From contig CBDAQC010000002.1 of assembly GCA_965198915.1 (NCBI GenBank), forward strand, positions 1,922,001 through 1,986,000: a stretch of DNA of 64,000 bases. The letters are read 5' to 3'. The DNA is from BOG-908 sp965198915 (GTDB taxonomy: Bacteria > Pseudomonadota > Alphaproteobacteria > Acetobacterales > Acetobacteraceae). The notes beneath the pieces are model-generated. The model ran no database searches. It saw nothing but the letters and a program-made list of their open reading frames with translations, and was not told the DNA's origin. Of the stretch, positions 8,289 to 17,471 are shown piece by piece. A program made the position numbers and the translations under genes. Every line of letters begins with the position of its first letter. Position 1 is the first letter of the stretch.

Positions 8289-9073
8289 GTCTCCTGAAGC
8301 CGGCCCAGATGGGCCGCGAGGTCACGCAGCACGCGGGCGCCATACCAGGCGTTCGCGTGGGTTGGATCGGGGTTCCATCCTTCCTGCGCCAGCATGCCAT
8401 GGGCGTCCTGCGTATCGCGGGGCACGGGCAGCAGGGTCACACCCAGGTCACGGCACAGATCGGCGAGTATGGCCGAGTGCAGGCGCCATAATTTGTAGCG
8501 CAAGACAGCCGGCGAGATGCCGAGTTCGGCCATCTTGCCTGCGAACACGCCGGGATGGGCGCGTATGTGGACCGCGCTGGGCACAGGCGGTGGTGGTTCC
8601 AGATGGATCAGCGTGCCAGACACACGCGCGCGCAACGCCGTCAGCAACTGCAAGGCAGACCCCATGCGGGCGCGCAGCGTGGAATGCACCAGCCTGGCAG
8701 GCAGGATTTCCGCCCCAGCCGATAGCGGCAGGTCCGGCTCGCTCGCCAGCACGAAGTCGAACGGGCGCGGATGGTTGAGCAGGCCGAACACGGTATGGTC
8801 GTTGCCGGCGATGCAGGATACGACTGCGGGACCGGCAAATTCGTCCAGCGCGGTTGCCGCCGCGGCCGGAAGCTGTCCGGGCGACGGTACCGGGTCAGCC
8901 GGCGCGTCCTTCGCACGGCCGATATAGACGAAGGTCGGCGCGAGCGTGGCTGCTGACGGAAAGGTGCCGGCCAGGCCGCGGGAATGGGCGATCTGCAGCG
9001 CCGCCAGATGGCTATGGCCGAGTATGAGCGGCGCCAGGCCGGGCTGCGGCGCGGTCATGCCGGCCTGTGCCAT
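8285..9073 (-). CDS. SGNH-like hydrolase of a glycan cluster
   Basis: A 262-residue protein. GHSHL near residue 19 could supply the block-I Ser, and DPTHAN near residue 236 resembles the D-x-x-H catalytic block V of SGNH/GDSL esterases. An HLEPPPP segment lies in the middle. No signal peptide. It is coupled to GSCFA copy 2 (GTGA overlap) and lies 5 bp after the sulfotransferase-like gene. The fold assignment is inferred from the two motifs; acyl-glycan esterase or acyltransferase is a reasonable guess. Confidence 0.55.
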   Translation of the reverse strand: MAQAGMTAPQPGLAPLILGHSHLAALQIAHSRGLAGTFPSAATLAPTFVYIGRAKDAPADPVPSPGQLPAAAATALDEFAGPAVVSCIAGNDHTVFGLLNHPRPFDFVLASEPDLPLSAGAEILPARLVHSTLRARMGSALQLLTALRARVSGTLIHLEPPPPVPSAVHIRAHPGVFAGKMAELGISPAVLRYKLWRLHSAILADLCRDLGVTLLPVPRDTQDAHGMLAQEGWNPDPTHANAWYGARVLRDLAAHLGRLQET

Positions 9074-9078
9074 CGCAC

Positions 9079-10068
9079 TCAGCTTCGTGCCGGGAGGAAA
9101 GCGGCAAGTGCCGTGGCCAAAGCCCTGGTGTCGAGTTGTGGCGCGGGCTCCGGCCTGTCAGGTGACTGCATCCAGTAGGCGCGCTCGGCCTCGGAACACT
9201 CCGGCATGAAATCGGACAGCAGCGCCGCGTTATCGGTCATGAACTGCGCTTTGACGGTGGCAGCTACTTTGGCGTTGTAATAGTATTTCCAGGCACGCTT
9301 GCTGCCGCTTGGCGCATCGTTCGGTTGCGCCAGCACCTGTTTCACCACGTCCGGCCGGCCCGCCGCGTTCAACGCTCGCAGGATTTCCAGGGTTTCGAGC
9401 GGAAGACTGGGGTTCACACGCTCGCGCGGGCGGGCGGCCACATGCTCCGGAAGTTCTACGCCGAGCAGCGAGGTGAAATCCTCGATGATGTCGCCGCCGG
9501 TGAGGAACTCCGGCTCGAACGTACGCACGATGATGCGGTTCGGCGCCGAGACGGCGTATACCGACATCACTTCGTGGTAGCGGAAATACCGTACGTCAGC
9601 GGTCTCGGCGAGGAAGGTGAGCAGGTCCTTGTGGTAGCCGTGATTGCGTATGTTCTGATAGTAGGTAGGCACGACCATGCGGTCCTGGCGACGCAGATAG
9701 GCGATCAGCGTCACCGCATAGCCGCGCTCGTTAGCCGCCCGGACGACGTCGCGGACCATGTGCTTGTAATAGAAGATCAGTTCTGTGCTGAGCAGTACGT
9801 CGGCGTCGCGGGACAGCACATGGTCCAGCAGGGTGTTGTACAGCTCCATGTTCTTGGCGGCATGCGCGTTGAAGATCGGGCCGAAATTGCCGGCGAACGT
9901 TCCGCCCGCCTGGGCGATCGCCTTGCAGTTATGTGACTTCAGAGCGCGGTAGTCGCCCGGAACCCAAATATCGCGCGAAGCGAACAGGTCCTCGTACACG
10001 TGCATGAAATTCTGCAACGAACTGGTAGCGGTCTTCGCGTGTCCAATATGCAGAAAGCAGTTCTTCAT
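9079..10068 (-). CDS. Sulfotransferase-like protein
   Basis: A 329-residue protein beginning with HIGHAKTATSSLQ (residues 7-19), a 5'-phosphosulfate-binding loop of the kind that binds PAPS in sulfotransferases. A RRQDR segment near residue 120 and a SLLGVELPE block later fit the 3'-phosphate-binding and C-terminal parts. It probably sulfates a glycan made by the adjacent glycosyltransferase (context inference). A purine-rich GAGGGG lies shortly before the start, 97 bp after the glycosyltransferase gene. Confidence 0.75.
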   Translation of the reverse strand: MKNCFLHIGHAKTATSSLQNFMHVYEDLFASRDIWVPGDYRALKSHNCKAIAQAGGTFAGNFGPIFNAHAAKNMELYNTLLDHVLSRDADVLLSTELIFYYKHMVRDVVRAANERGYAVTLIAYLRRQDRMVVPTYYQNIRNHGYHKDLLTFLAETADVRYFRYHEVMSVYAVSAPNRIIVRTFEPEFLTGGDIIEDFTSLLGVELPEHVAARPRERVNPSLPLETLEILRALNAAGRPDVVKQVLAQPNDAPSGSKRAWKYYYNAKVAATVKAQFMTDNAALLSDFMPECSEAERAYWMQSPDRPEPAPQLDTRALATALAAFLPARS

Positions 10069-10165
10069 GGCCCGGCAGTCCCCTCGCCCGCATCATGGGT
10101 AACGCCGGCCCGCCAGATCGCAGGCAAGCGTCCGCCGCACGACAGCAGAGGCTGCTTACTTCGCC

Positions 10166-13100
10166 TCAGACGAGAATGCCCTTCTTTTTTTCGTCCGTCC
10201 GGACAACAAGCGCTCGCAGCATGGCCTCTCCCACCACCGTCGGCGCATATAGAAGCTCGATGCGCGCGCGGCCGCGCGCGCCCATCGCCCGGGCCTCCTC
10301 GCGATGTTCGTGCACCCAGCGCATGTGGGCAGCGGCCGTCGCCACGTTCGCCTCCGCCCAGCATTGGCCGGTGACGCCCGGATACTCCTCCGCGCCCACC
10401 GGCACCAGCGTGTGATCGACGAGCAGCGCGCAATCCGCCGTCGCGTAATCAACCGAGCCGGAATAGTCGGTGACGATGACGGGGGTGCCCAGAAGCATGG
10501 CTTCCGCCGGTCCGCGGCCGAAGCCTTCCGAGCGGTGCAGCGAGACAAAGGCGTCTGCGGCCCGTATCAGGCCGAGCAGGTCCGGTCGCGCGAGCCGGGC
10601 CTCGCGTATCTCGATGCGCGGGTCCCGCGCCAGCGCCGCGAGAGAGGCGGCCTCCTCCGGACGGTCGCCGGCGCCGCTCGTCTTGATGATCAGGCGGGCG
10701 GGCTCGGTGCCGCCGGGAAACGCTGCGGCAAAGGCGCGCAGCACGGCCTCCGGATTCTTGCGCGCCGCGTAGGAGCGGAAATCGAACATGAACAGGAACA
10801 GCGTGTCCTGGTCGCCCAGGCCCAGCGCTTCACGGCCGGGCGCCTGGTCCAGCTCCGGCTCGGACACCGCCATCGGCACCAGGGTCACCGGACGCGCGTC
10901 GTCGGCCCGGAACGCCGCCTCGGCGAACGCCGTCGAGGCCCAGACCGCGTCGTAGAAATTATAGGCATGTCGCCAGTAGTCGGGCAGCCATTCGAGCTCC
11001 CAGGCCCAGAAGCCGATGGCACGCCCGGCGCTTACCCCCAGCCGGCGCAGGCGGACGGCATCGCCTATGGCGGTGTCCGCATTGGTGTGGACGATGTTCG
11101 TGCCGGCTTCCACCTGTGTGCCGGGGGGCAGTTCGCCGCCATCGGGCAGCAGCAGGCGGCCGGTCTCCAGGTCCACCACCACGTAATCGGTGAACCCCAC
11201 GGCACTCAGCGCGCGGGCGGACCCGCGCAGATCCTCGCCGCGGCCGGAAGCGGCGCTCCAATAGCCGGTCAGCGCCAGAGCGGCCTGGTGCACCGGCGCG
11301 GGCGGCGGCTGGACGGCCTGCGGCGGCGGCTGCAGCGCCGCGCCGAGCGGCAGGGCCTTCGTCTCCTGCGCCAGGTGGTCCGCCGCCCAGGCCACCAGCT
11401 TCGCGCGCTGCGCAGGGTCCGCCACGTCGTAGCGCGCCTGCAGGTCGGTGCGGAAGCTGAGCACGATTTCCAGCAACCGCGAGGCGCCTTCGATGCGTGG
11501 CGAAGGGCTGAGCAGGAAACCGCGCAGGGAGGGATCGAACGCATCCAGCGTCACGCCCAGATCCCGCAGGCCGTTCAGCAACAGCCAGCGCAGCAGCTTC
11601 CAGACGGAGCCGGGTGCGGCCGGCGGAAAGGCGGCCGCCAGGTCCGTCCGCACCTCCCAGATCGCGGCCGCGGCGCGGTTCAGCCTGTAGCCGTCTATGC
11701 TGACGTCCGAGGGCGCGTGGAACCAGTCACGCAGCGGGGCGGTGAAGCTGTCCGGCCAGCCGAACAGGCGCGGCGCCACCAGGGTGAACCACATCCCGTG
11801 CGCCAGCCGCCCGAGCCGTTCGCCGGGGAACTGGCGCCAGTGCGGCAACGGGTTGCGGCCGGCCGGCACGTTGCGGAACAGGATGAGGCCGTTGGTGATC
11901 GGCACGTCGCCGTAATGCGCGGAGAGGGAGGAGAGGCGCGTGAAGCCTTCGGCGAAGCTCGGCGCCAGCAAAGCGAGATCGATCGCGCCCTCGCGCAGGC
12001 CGCTGGTCAGCGCCCAGACCAGGTATTCCGCACGCTGCCCGGAATCGTTCACGTTGAAGGCCTGCTGCAGGTCCGGCCGGCGTTCCCAGGCCAGGGCGGC
12101 CTGCCTGGGGATGCGTGCGGCAGGTCCGGAGGACGCGAGCACGACGTCCTGGGTCAGCCCGGCCAGCCCCTCCGTGCTGCGCTCGGCCCAGATCTCGCTG
12201 GCCACGGGCGGCCAGGGCGGTCCCTCGGCTGCTTGCCTGGCCGGCGCCGGCTGCTCCGCCAGCGGCGCGGCCAGCAGCGTCTCGGGCTGACACAAGGCGC
12301 GCGCAGCCTGGACGGAGGCCGGGTCGGCGTGCTGGCGCAGGCCCTCGCCGCCGAAGAACCAGGCGATAAACGCACGCAGGCCGGAAGGTGCGAAGATGTC
12401 GAACGCGGCGCGCAGATCGGGACGGTCCAGCCAGTACTGGTGCATGTAGCGTGTCAGCACGGCGCCGCGGGCGGCGGCCGCTTCGTCCGGCTGGTCGAAA
12501 TAATCCGAGCTGACGGCCACCGGCTTGTCCGGATCGACCTCGCCCTGTTCGACGGCGCGGGCGATCCAGTGGCGCATGGTGTCGTCGATCGGGCGGCCAT
12601 CGGCAAAGCTGCCGAAGCCGTAGGGAAGCTTGCTGAACGCCTCCCATTTGTTGGCGAGCACGAGGCGCCTGTACAGATCGCACAATTCGGCCACCACGCC
12701 GAGATTGGCCTTGGTGAAGCGGTTCTGGTGTTTGGAGAAGCTGCCCGGCACGTTCGGGTTGATGCCGCTGAAATGGAAGAACACCAGGCGCTCGCCGTCC
12801 ACCTCCCACGCGCCGGCCGGGGTGCGGGTGACGCGGCGATGCGCCAGGTTCCAGTAGGCCACGTTGTAGCCGGGGTGGCGCAGGATGAACGGCCGCCTGA
12901 CGAACACCGGGGCCAGATCCATCCAGCGCTGGTCGGTGAACATGTTGCCCGCGATATCCACCCGGCAATCCCGGAAGCAGCGCTCCGCCCACCAGCGGGC
13001 CAGCGCCACGCCGTCCTCGTCGTTCCGCAGCCCGAGAAAACCGAGGTTGTAGACGCCGGACTTCATGATGGTGAGGTCGGACGGCTCGCGCCCGTCCTGC

Positions 13101-13639
13101 AGCGGCCGCATCATGTGCGGCGTCAGCACGCAGGAATGGTCCGCCAGGGCACCGAACACTTCCGGCATGAAGCTGAACAGCAGAATGTCCGGGTCTAGGT
13201 AGCACACTTCGTCGAAGCCGAGCGTCTCGAACATGTGCAGGAACGCGTATGGCTTGATGGCGGTGTTGAACTCGATGACGGTGTACCACGCCTTCATGTT
13301 GCCGATCAGCGCGATGCCGAGCTCGTCACAATCCAGCAGCGTGGCGGCCAGGTTCAGCTCGGCAAAATCCCGGCGCGTATCGGCCAGAATGACGTAGCGT
13401 TCCACGCCCAGAAGGTGGGACGCGAGCGACTGCATCAGGGTCGCAGCGAAGCCTATGTAGTTTGCCGAGACGATAGTGAACACGGCGCGCCGCCTGGGCG
13501 CCCCCTGCAGCTGCTTCACGCCCGGTGGCCGCGCCTTCGGAGCACGCGACACTCTGCCCGAACTCATGCTGATGGTGACAAACGCAAAAGCTTTCTTCGG
13601 GGAGGCGGCCCGTGGTGCCGGCCCGCCTGACGACCGCAT
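10166..13639 (-). CDS. Giant bifunctional glycosyltransferase with internal helical repeats
   Basis: An 1157-residue cytosolic protein in three parts. Residues 50-330 look like a GT-A/GT8-type transferase, with FTIVSANYIGFA and YLDPDILLF (DPD at 149-151, the probable metal/sugar-nucleotide site). Residues about 380-780 hold at least four degenerate units of the form RPDL-x-AFD...WL..GL. Residues about 850-1150 form a GT4/GT-B domain with EGFGRGPAEAML and DYSGSVDYA. The first 24 residues overlap a sequence resembling the AT-rich repeat, so Met25 (nt 13567) may be the true start. The protein probably builds a surface glycan that its operon partners modify. Confidence 0.85.
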   Translation of the reverse strand: MRSSGGPAPRAASPKKAFAFVTISMSSGRVSRAPKARPPGVKQLQGAPRRRAVFTIVSANYIGFAATLMQSLASHLLGVERYVILADTRRDFAELNLAATLLDCDELGIALIGNMKAWYTVIEFNTAIKPYAFLHMFETLGFDEVCYLDPDILLFSFMPEVFGALADHSCVLTPHMMRPLQDGREPSDLTIMKSGVYNLGFLGLRNDEDGVALARWWAERCFRDCRVDIAGNMFTDQRWMDLAPVFVRRPFILRHPGYNVAYWNLAHRRVTRTPAGAWEVDGERLVFFHFSGINPNVPGSFSKHQNRFTKANLGVVAELCDLYRRLVLANKWEAFSKLPYGFGSFADGRPIDDTMRHWIARAVEQGEVDPDKPVAVSSDYFDQPDEAAAARGAVLTRYMHQYWLDRPDLRAAFDIFAPSGLRAFIAWFFGGEGLRQHADPASVQAARALCQPETLLAAPLAEQPAPARQAAEGPPWPPVASEIWAERSTEGLAGLTQDVVLASSGPAARIPRQAALAWERRPDLQQAFNVNDSGQRAEYLVWALTSGLREGAIDLALLAPSFAEGFTRLSSLSAHYGDVPITNGLILFRNVPAGRNPLPHWRQFPGERLGRLAHGMWFTLVAPRLFGWPDSFTAPLRDWFHAPSDVSIDGYRLNRAAAAIWEVRTDLAAAFPPAAPGSVWKLLRWLLLNGLRDLGVTLDAFDPSLRGFLLSPSPRIEGASRLLEIVLSFRTDLQARYDVADPAQRAKLVAWAADHLAQETKALPLGAALQPPPQAVQPPPAPVHQAALALTGYWSAASGRGEDLRGSARALSAVGFTDYVVVDLETGRLLLPDGGELPPGTQVEAGTNIVHTNADTAIGDAVRLRRLGVSAGRAIGFWAWELEWLPDYWRHAYNFYDAVWASTAFAEAAFRADDARPVTLVPMAVSEPELDQAPGREALGLGDQDTLFLFMFDFRSYAARKNPEAVLRAFAAAFPGGTEPARLIIKTSGAGDRPEEAASLAALARDPRIEIREARLARPDLLGLIRAADAFVSLHRSEGFGRGPAEAMLLGTPVIVTDYSGSVDYATADCALLVDHTLVPVGAEEYPGVTGQCWAEANVATAAAHMRWVHEHREEARAMGARGRARIELLYAPTVVGEAMLRALVVRTDEKKKGILV

Positions 13640-13697
13640 CCTGCACGCTTGCGCGCGGGCGGGGCCTCAGGAGATTTGGCCAAACCGCCCGACAGAG

Positions 13698-14216
13698 TCA
13701 ATCGCGGGGCACATCGCAGCTGAAACGGTCAGCGTCCTGGAGATGGTGCCGAACGCCGACCCTGCCTTCGAAATACCCGCGTGTTTCATAGTGATGCTGC
13801 AGCCCCTTGGCGTCCGCGCGGTCGAATGCGGCTGCGATGTCCTTATACTGATCGAAATAGAACGCCGGATCGAACGGCAATGGACCAGGAAGCCGGCCTT
13901 CGCGGTAGCCGGCCGCCCGGAAATGCACAGCAGCAGATGGCGTACGGCCAGCCAGTATGGCGGCGTGGACGTCCGGGTAGCGGTCCAGGTACCAGGCTTC
14001 ATCCACTTCTGCGACAAGGATCTCGCCGAGCAGACGAAGCAACGCCGGGACAGGCACGCTTACGGTTTCCGCCTGCAAGGATTTTTCGTCCACGCCGAGC
14101 ACGGACAGCAACTGGCGGAACGGCGGCCGGTAGGCTTCGTCGCTCGGGACGGCTCTCCGGCTCTCCCGCCGGCTGCCGGGCTGGTTCAGCCTGGCAAGGT
14201 TTTCGTGCACCGCCAT
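13698..14216 (-). CDS. 172-aa protein with two YLDRYPDV/HF..G..EGR repeats
   Basis: Two tandem units are visible. WYLDRYPDVHAAI ends in HFRAAGYREGR (about residues 73-105), and FYFDQYKDIAAAF ends in HYETRGYFEGR (about 115-150). This repeat type occurs in bacterial glycosyltransferases and surface proteins; its function is unknown. No signal peptide or membrane segment. The gene lies 58 bp upstream of the giant glycosyltransferase on the same strand, so it is probably the first gene of the operon and perhaps an accessory subunit. Confidence 0.7.
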   Translation of the reverse strand: MAVHENLARLNQPGSRRESRRAVPSDEAYRPPFRQLLSVLGVDEKSLQAETVSVPVPALLRLLGEILVAEVDEAWYLDRYPDVHAAILAGRTPSAAVHFRAAGYREGRLPGPLPFDPAFYFDQYKDIAAAFDRADAKGLQHHYETRGYFEGRVGVRHHLQDADRFSCDVPRD

Positions 14217-14583
14217 CGTGGCACCCCGGGCCTGTGTGGAACATCACATCACAGTAACGTAAGTAGCTTCCATGGCCTAATGAAATATTCGCTAAGCGTA
14301 GAAGACTATGCAGGGAGCAGCGGACAGTCTTGCTTTTGAGAAAAGAAGCGAAAAATCTGCTATCTGCGCTGTCGCTGATTGCTGAACGGGCACAGTCCGG
14401 AGGCATCTGCCTGGCAGAGAGCAATCGAAGTATAAGATGACAAGGAAAATCTGTTTTAGTCTCAAAAGAAAGCCGGTTTTTGCAGTTTGGCCGCTGGCCT
14501 GGCTTGCACGTCCGGCGCCGGCACGCCGTCAGGTCGCCGGGCGGGAACGAGCGCGCAAACCGTTTCGGGGCCATCTGTGTTGC
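14217..14583. other. intergenic region, partly AT-rich
   Basis: It separates the 172-aa gene from the P450 gene, both on the minus strand. The stretch 14240-14470 is much richer in A/T than its surroundings and holds a degenerate hairpin repeat at 14328-14380. It is the likely promoter region of the glycan operon. No convincing ORF or unambiguous promoter was seen. Confidence 0.5.
14328..14380. repeat. degenerate AT-rich hairpin repeat, R orientation
   Basis: CTTTTGAGAAAAG with the following GAAGC-GAAAAA segment and the outer CGCTGTCGC box match the family. The GGCCTT end is lost. It lies about 110 bp upstream of the 172-aa gene. Confidence 0.55.
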
Positions 14584-15858
14584 TCAGTCGTGCAGCACCA
14601 CAAGCCGCTCGGCGAAGATACCTCGCTTGCGCAACCTGCCCTCCGCGCCCAAGGCGCGGCGCAGGTTCGGCCGGCGCAGCAGCGGCTTCAGCATGCGGTG
14701 CAGCGTCGCCTCGTTGATGTAGCGTCCGACACACTCGTGCAGGCCCAGGCCGAAATGAATGTATTCGTGCGGCAGGCGGCCGGGCCGGAACACACGCGGA
14801 TCGGCAACGCGCCGTTCGTCCATCATGGCGGAGGCGAAACCCACCATGACGGTGGCGCCGCTTCGTACATTCGTGGCCCGGCCGGTGCCACGCGCGATCG
14901 TGGCAGGGGCGAGCGCCACCCGCGGCAAGGCCGGCGCCAGAGGGTCGAAACGCATGGCCTCCAGCAGGATGGCACGCAGGCGCCCATCGTCGCCGGTGTG
15001 CGCCGCGTCCTGCGCATCGGCCAGAGCCTGCGGGCGGCGCAGCAGCTGCTCCATCCCCTGCGGCACCACCATCGGAGGCTGCGGCGGGCCGCCCACCACC
15101 ATGCACATCAGCGCCGTGCGTATCTCGCCGTCGCTGTAACCGGCTACACCCTGGGCCTGCAGCTTCAGGCAGCGGCCCAGCACGTCGTCGGCCGCATCCG
15201 GCGCCGTGTGGCGGCGCGCGATCTCGCCGTCCAGCAAGGCGCGGAACGCCGGGGCGATCACCTCAACCTCGCGGCACAGCGGGTTGTCACCCACTGAGCC
15301 GGTGAACTGGAACTCGAACAGCCGGGTCGCCCACACGTCCAGCCTTCCCTGCGCCGGCTCGGGCACGCCGAAATACGGCGCGATCACGCCGAACGTCACC
15401 TCGCGTATCAGCGACACCACCTCCACCCGACCGTGCGCGCGCGCCACCGCCGCCTCCGCCAGCGCCTCCGCCCGGTCGCCCAACGCCGCCAGGTCCTGCG
15501 ACACCACGACGCGCCGCATGGCGGCCACCTGGTCGCGGTATTGCCGGGTGTCGGACATGCCGAGGAAGAACGGGTACTCCTTGCCGGTAATCAGCTCCAG
15601 GTTTGCGGCATAGACGACGCCGTACGACGTGTCCGTGCGGAACACCTCCTGCACGTCATCGTAGCGCGTCACGAAGCAGAAGCCGCCGCCGCCCACGATC
15701 GGCCAGACCCGGCGCAGCACGCGCGTGGCGAGCGGCGCCAGCGCCATGGCCTGCTGTATGCCCCAGGCTTTCAGGCCCGCCACGCCGCCCGGCCTGGGCC
15801 GCAGCACGTTCGGCGAGGCGAGTATGGCGGCCGCGTCCGCCTGGACAGGCGCGTTCAA
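14584..15858 (-). CDS. Cytochrome P450 with atypical I-helix
   Basis: A 424-residue soluble P450. The haem-thiolate motif FGLGLHECVG is at 369-378 (Cys376 ligand) and the K-helix ExxR at Glu300-Arg303. The I-helix region (about 250-262) reads VVGGPPQPP where most P450s have A/G-Gxx-D/E-T, so the usual oxygen-activating acid/Thr pair is missing. That is a feature of some peroxygenase- or isomerase-type P450s. The start overlaps the stop of the DyP gene by 4 nt, so it is the third gene of a tightly coupled operon. No ferredoxin or reductase lies nearby. Family certain; reaction unknown. Confidence 0.93.
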   Translation of the reverse strand: MNAPVQADAAAILASPNVLRPRPGGVAGLKAWGIQQAMALAPLATRVLRRVWPIVGGGGFCFVTRYDDVQEVFRTDTSYGVVYAANLELITGKEYPFFLGMSDTRQYRDQVAAMRRVVVSQDLAALGDRAEALAEAAVARAHGRVEVVSLIREVTFGVIAPYFGVPEPAQGRLDVWATRLFEFQFTGSVGDNPLCREVEVIAPAFRALLDGEIARRHTAPDAADDVLGRCLKLQAQGVAGYSDGEIRTALMCMVVGGPPQPPMVVPQGMEQLLRRPQALADAQDAAHTGDDGRLRAILLEAMRFDPLAPALPRVALAPATIARGTGRATNVRSGATVMVGFASAMMDERRVADPRVFRPGRLPHEYIHFGLGLHECVGRYINEATLHRMLKPLLRRPNLRRALGAEGRLRKRGIFAERLVVLHD

Positions 15859-17471
15859 AGGGCGGCCAAATAGGCCAGGGCCGGCAGGCTCGGCAGGAAG
15901 AAGTAGTCGCCGCCTGCCAGGCGCACGAAGGTATCGACCATCGCGGTGCGCCGTAGCGCCTCGTCGCGCAGGGTCATCCGGCCGGCCGGGCCGACCAGCG
16001 GGTCCACCTCCTCGAACAGCGTGGCGAAGCTGCTGTTCAGCAGCCAGGTCTGCTGGACGAACTCGAACTGCCTGTCGATGTCGGTGTTCAGCGCCAGGAA
16101 CAGCAGGCCGCGTTCGGCGCCGTCGTCGCGCGCCGGATCGGTTAGCTTGGGGCCGAACTTGCGGCCGCGCCGCAGGATACGATGGTTGTTCGCCGCCTGC
16201 AGCAGGGTGACCCGATCGCCGCCGGGCGGGGTCAGCGCGTCACGCGGGAAAGCACGCCGCACGTGGCTGCCGGGCGGGCAGCCCGCGCCCTGCGGGTCTG
16301 TCGCGTTAAACTGGTAGGCGCTGTCCGGCGAGCCGTCCGCGCAGGCGGGCAGCTTGGCCCCGCCTGGGCACAGCAGGTGGCCGTCACGGTCCCGGCCGAC
16401 TACCCGCTCGGCCAGCCACTCGCCGGTGATGTGGGCGCTGTGCTCCGGGTCGCGCGCGCGCAAGGCCTCGGCGTTCGCCTCCATGGACGCCCAGAACGCC
16501 GCCACGTCCTGGCGCAGTTCGCGCGCCACCAGGTAGCTGCCGTTCAGGCCCAGGTCGAAGAAGCCCTCCGCCTCCGCCGAGGCGGCGAGCCCGGCGGCGG
16601 CGGCCCGCGTGTCATCCACCAGCGGGCCCGGCGACTTTTCGTGGTGGCCGTCGATGTAGCCGATCAGGAACTCGCCCAGGCTCACGCCCTGCACCGGCTG
16701 CGCGGTCACCGCCGGCTCGCCGCCCGCCAGCACGGCGCCGCCTGTGTCGTAAGGCACCGGCTGGGACAGCGCGTCGGCGAAGCCGAAATGCTCGCGGCTG
16801 AACCCGCCGGCCTTTTCCACGTCCAGCAGCAGCTCCAGCCTGCGTGCCACGCTTATGCCGAACGGAGTGAGCACGCCGGCCACCGTCTCCGCCCAGGCCT
16901 GCGCGTCCGCCTCGGTCCTGGTGTAGAGCAGCAGCAAGGCGTGCACGGTGATCCCGGTCGCCACGAAATCTTCCGGCTGGTCCTGCGAGGGAACGTCGAA
17001 CGCGCTCGTCTGGCTGGCAGGCGGATCACGCAGCGGCACGTTGGCGCTCCACACGGGGCCGCCCGGCATCACCGTGGGCAGCCACGCGCCGGAGCGCCTG
17101 TCGCCGAGCCGGCGGGCGCGATCTACCTGGAACATCCCCTCGCGAAAGGCACGTCCGAAGGAGACCAGTGTCTGTTCGGACAGTCCGGCCAGGCGCAGCC
17201 CGGTAGCGGAGAAGGCCAGGGCGGCGGCGCGCGGCTGGGCGTCGGGGTCGGACTTGTCGGGCGCCACCGCGTTGGTAACCGGAGCGGCCTGCAACAGAGC
17301 TGCGAGCCAGCCGGGCGGCGCGGACGGGCCTGGCCAGGCGAATTGCAGGAACAGCGCACGGCCGTAAGGCAGCGCGCCGAAGCCGCTGGCCACCAGGCCC
17401 TGCGTCTGCTGCGCCGTGACACCGCCAAGCCGCCAGCTGGGCGCCGGGGCCGCTACAGGTCTGCCATCCAC
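15855..17471 (-). CDS. DyP-type haem peroxidase family protein
   Basis: A 538-residue protein. HFGFADALSQP (228-238) corresponds to the GxxDG distal motif, although its last Gly is Ala here. GSHVRRAFPR (401-410) carries the probable proximal haem ligand His403. RRGRKFG and the C-terminal block DIDRQFEFVQQTW are typical of the family. DyP enzymes use H2O2 to oxidise dyes, phenols or lipids. There is no Tat or Sec signal, so it is presumably cytosolic or membrane-associated through its partner. It overlaps the membrane-protein gene by 19 nt and the P450 gene by 4 nt. Confidence 0.88.
   Translation of the reverse strand: MDGRPVAAPAPSWRLGGVTAQQTQGLVASGFGALPYGRALFLQFAWPGPSAPPGWLAALLQAAPVTNAVAPDKSDPDAQPRAAALAFSATGLRLAGLSEQTLVSFGRAFREGMFQVDRARRLGDRRSGAWLPTVMPGGPVWSANVPLRDPPASQTSAFDVPSQDQPEDFVATGITVHALLLLYTRTEADAQAWAETVAGVLTPFGISVARRLELLLDVEKAGGFSREHFGFADALSQPVPYDTGGAVLAGGEPAVTAQPVQGVSLGEFLIGYIDGHHEKSPGPLVDDTRAAAAGLAASAEAEGFFDLGLNGSYLVARELRQDVAAFWASMEANAEALRARDPEHSAHITGEWLAERVVGRDRDGHLLCPGGAKLPACADGSPDSAYQFNATDPQGAGCPPGSHVRRAFPRDALTPPGGDRVTLLQAANNHRILRRGRKFGPKLTDPARDDGAERGLLFLALNTDIDRQFEFVQQTWLLNSSFATLFEEVDPLVGPAGRMTLRDEALRRTAMVDTFVRLAGGDYFFLPSLPALAYLAAL

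Noticed and set aside
10304..13198. 964-codon plus-strand frame opposite the giant glycosyltransferase
   Set aside because: Antisense shadow with repetitive Arg/Gln/Gly composition; the minus strand carries clear transferase motifs.
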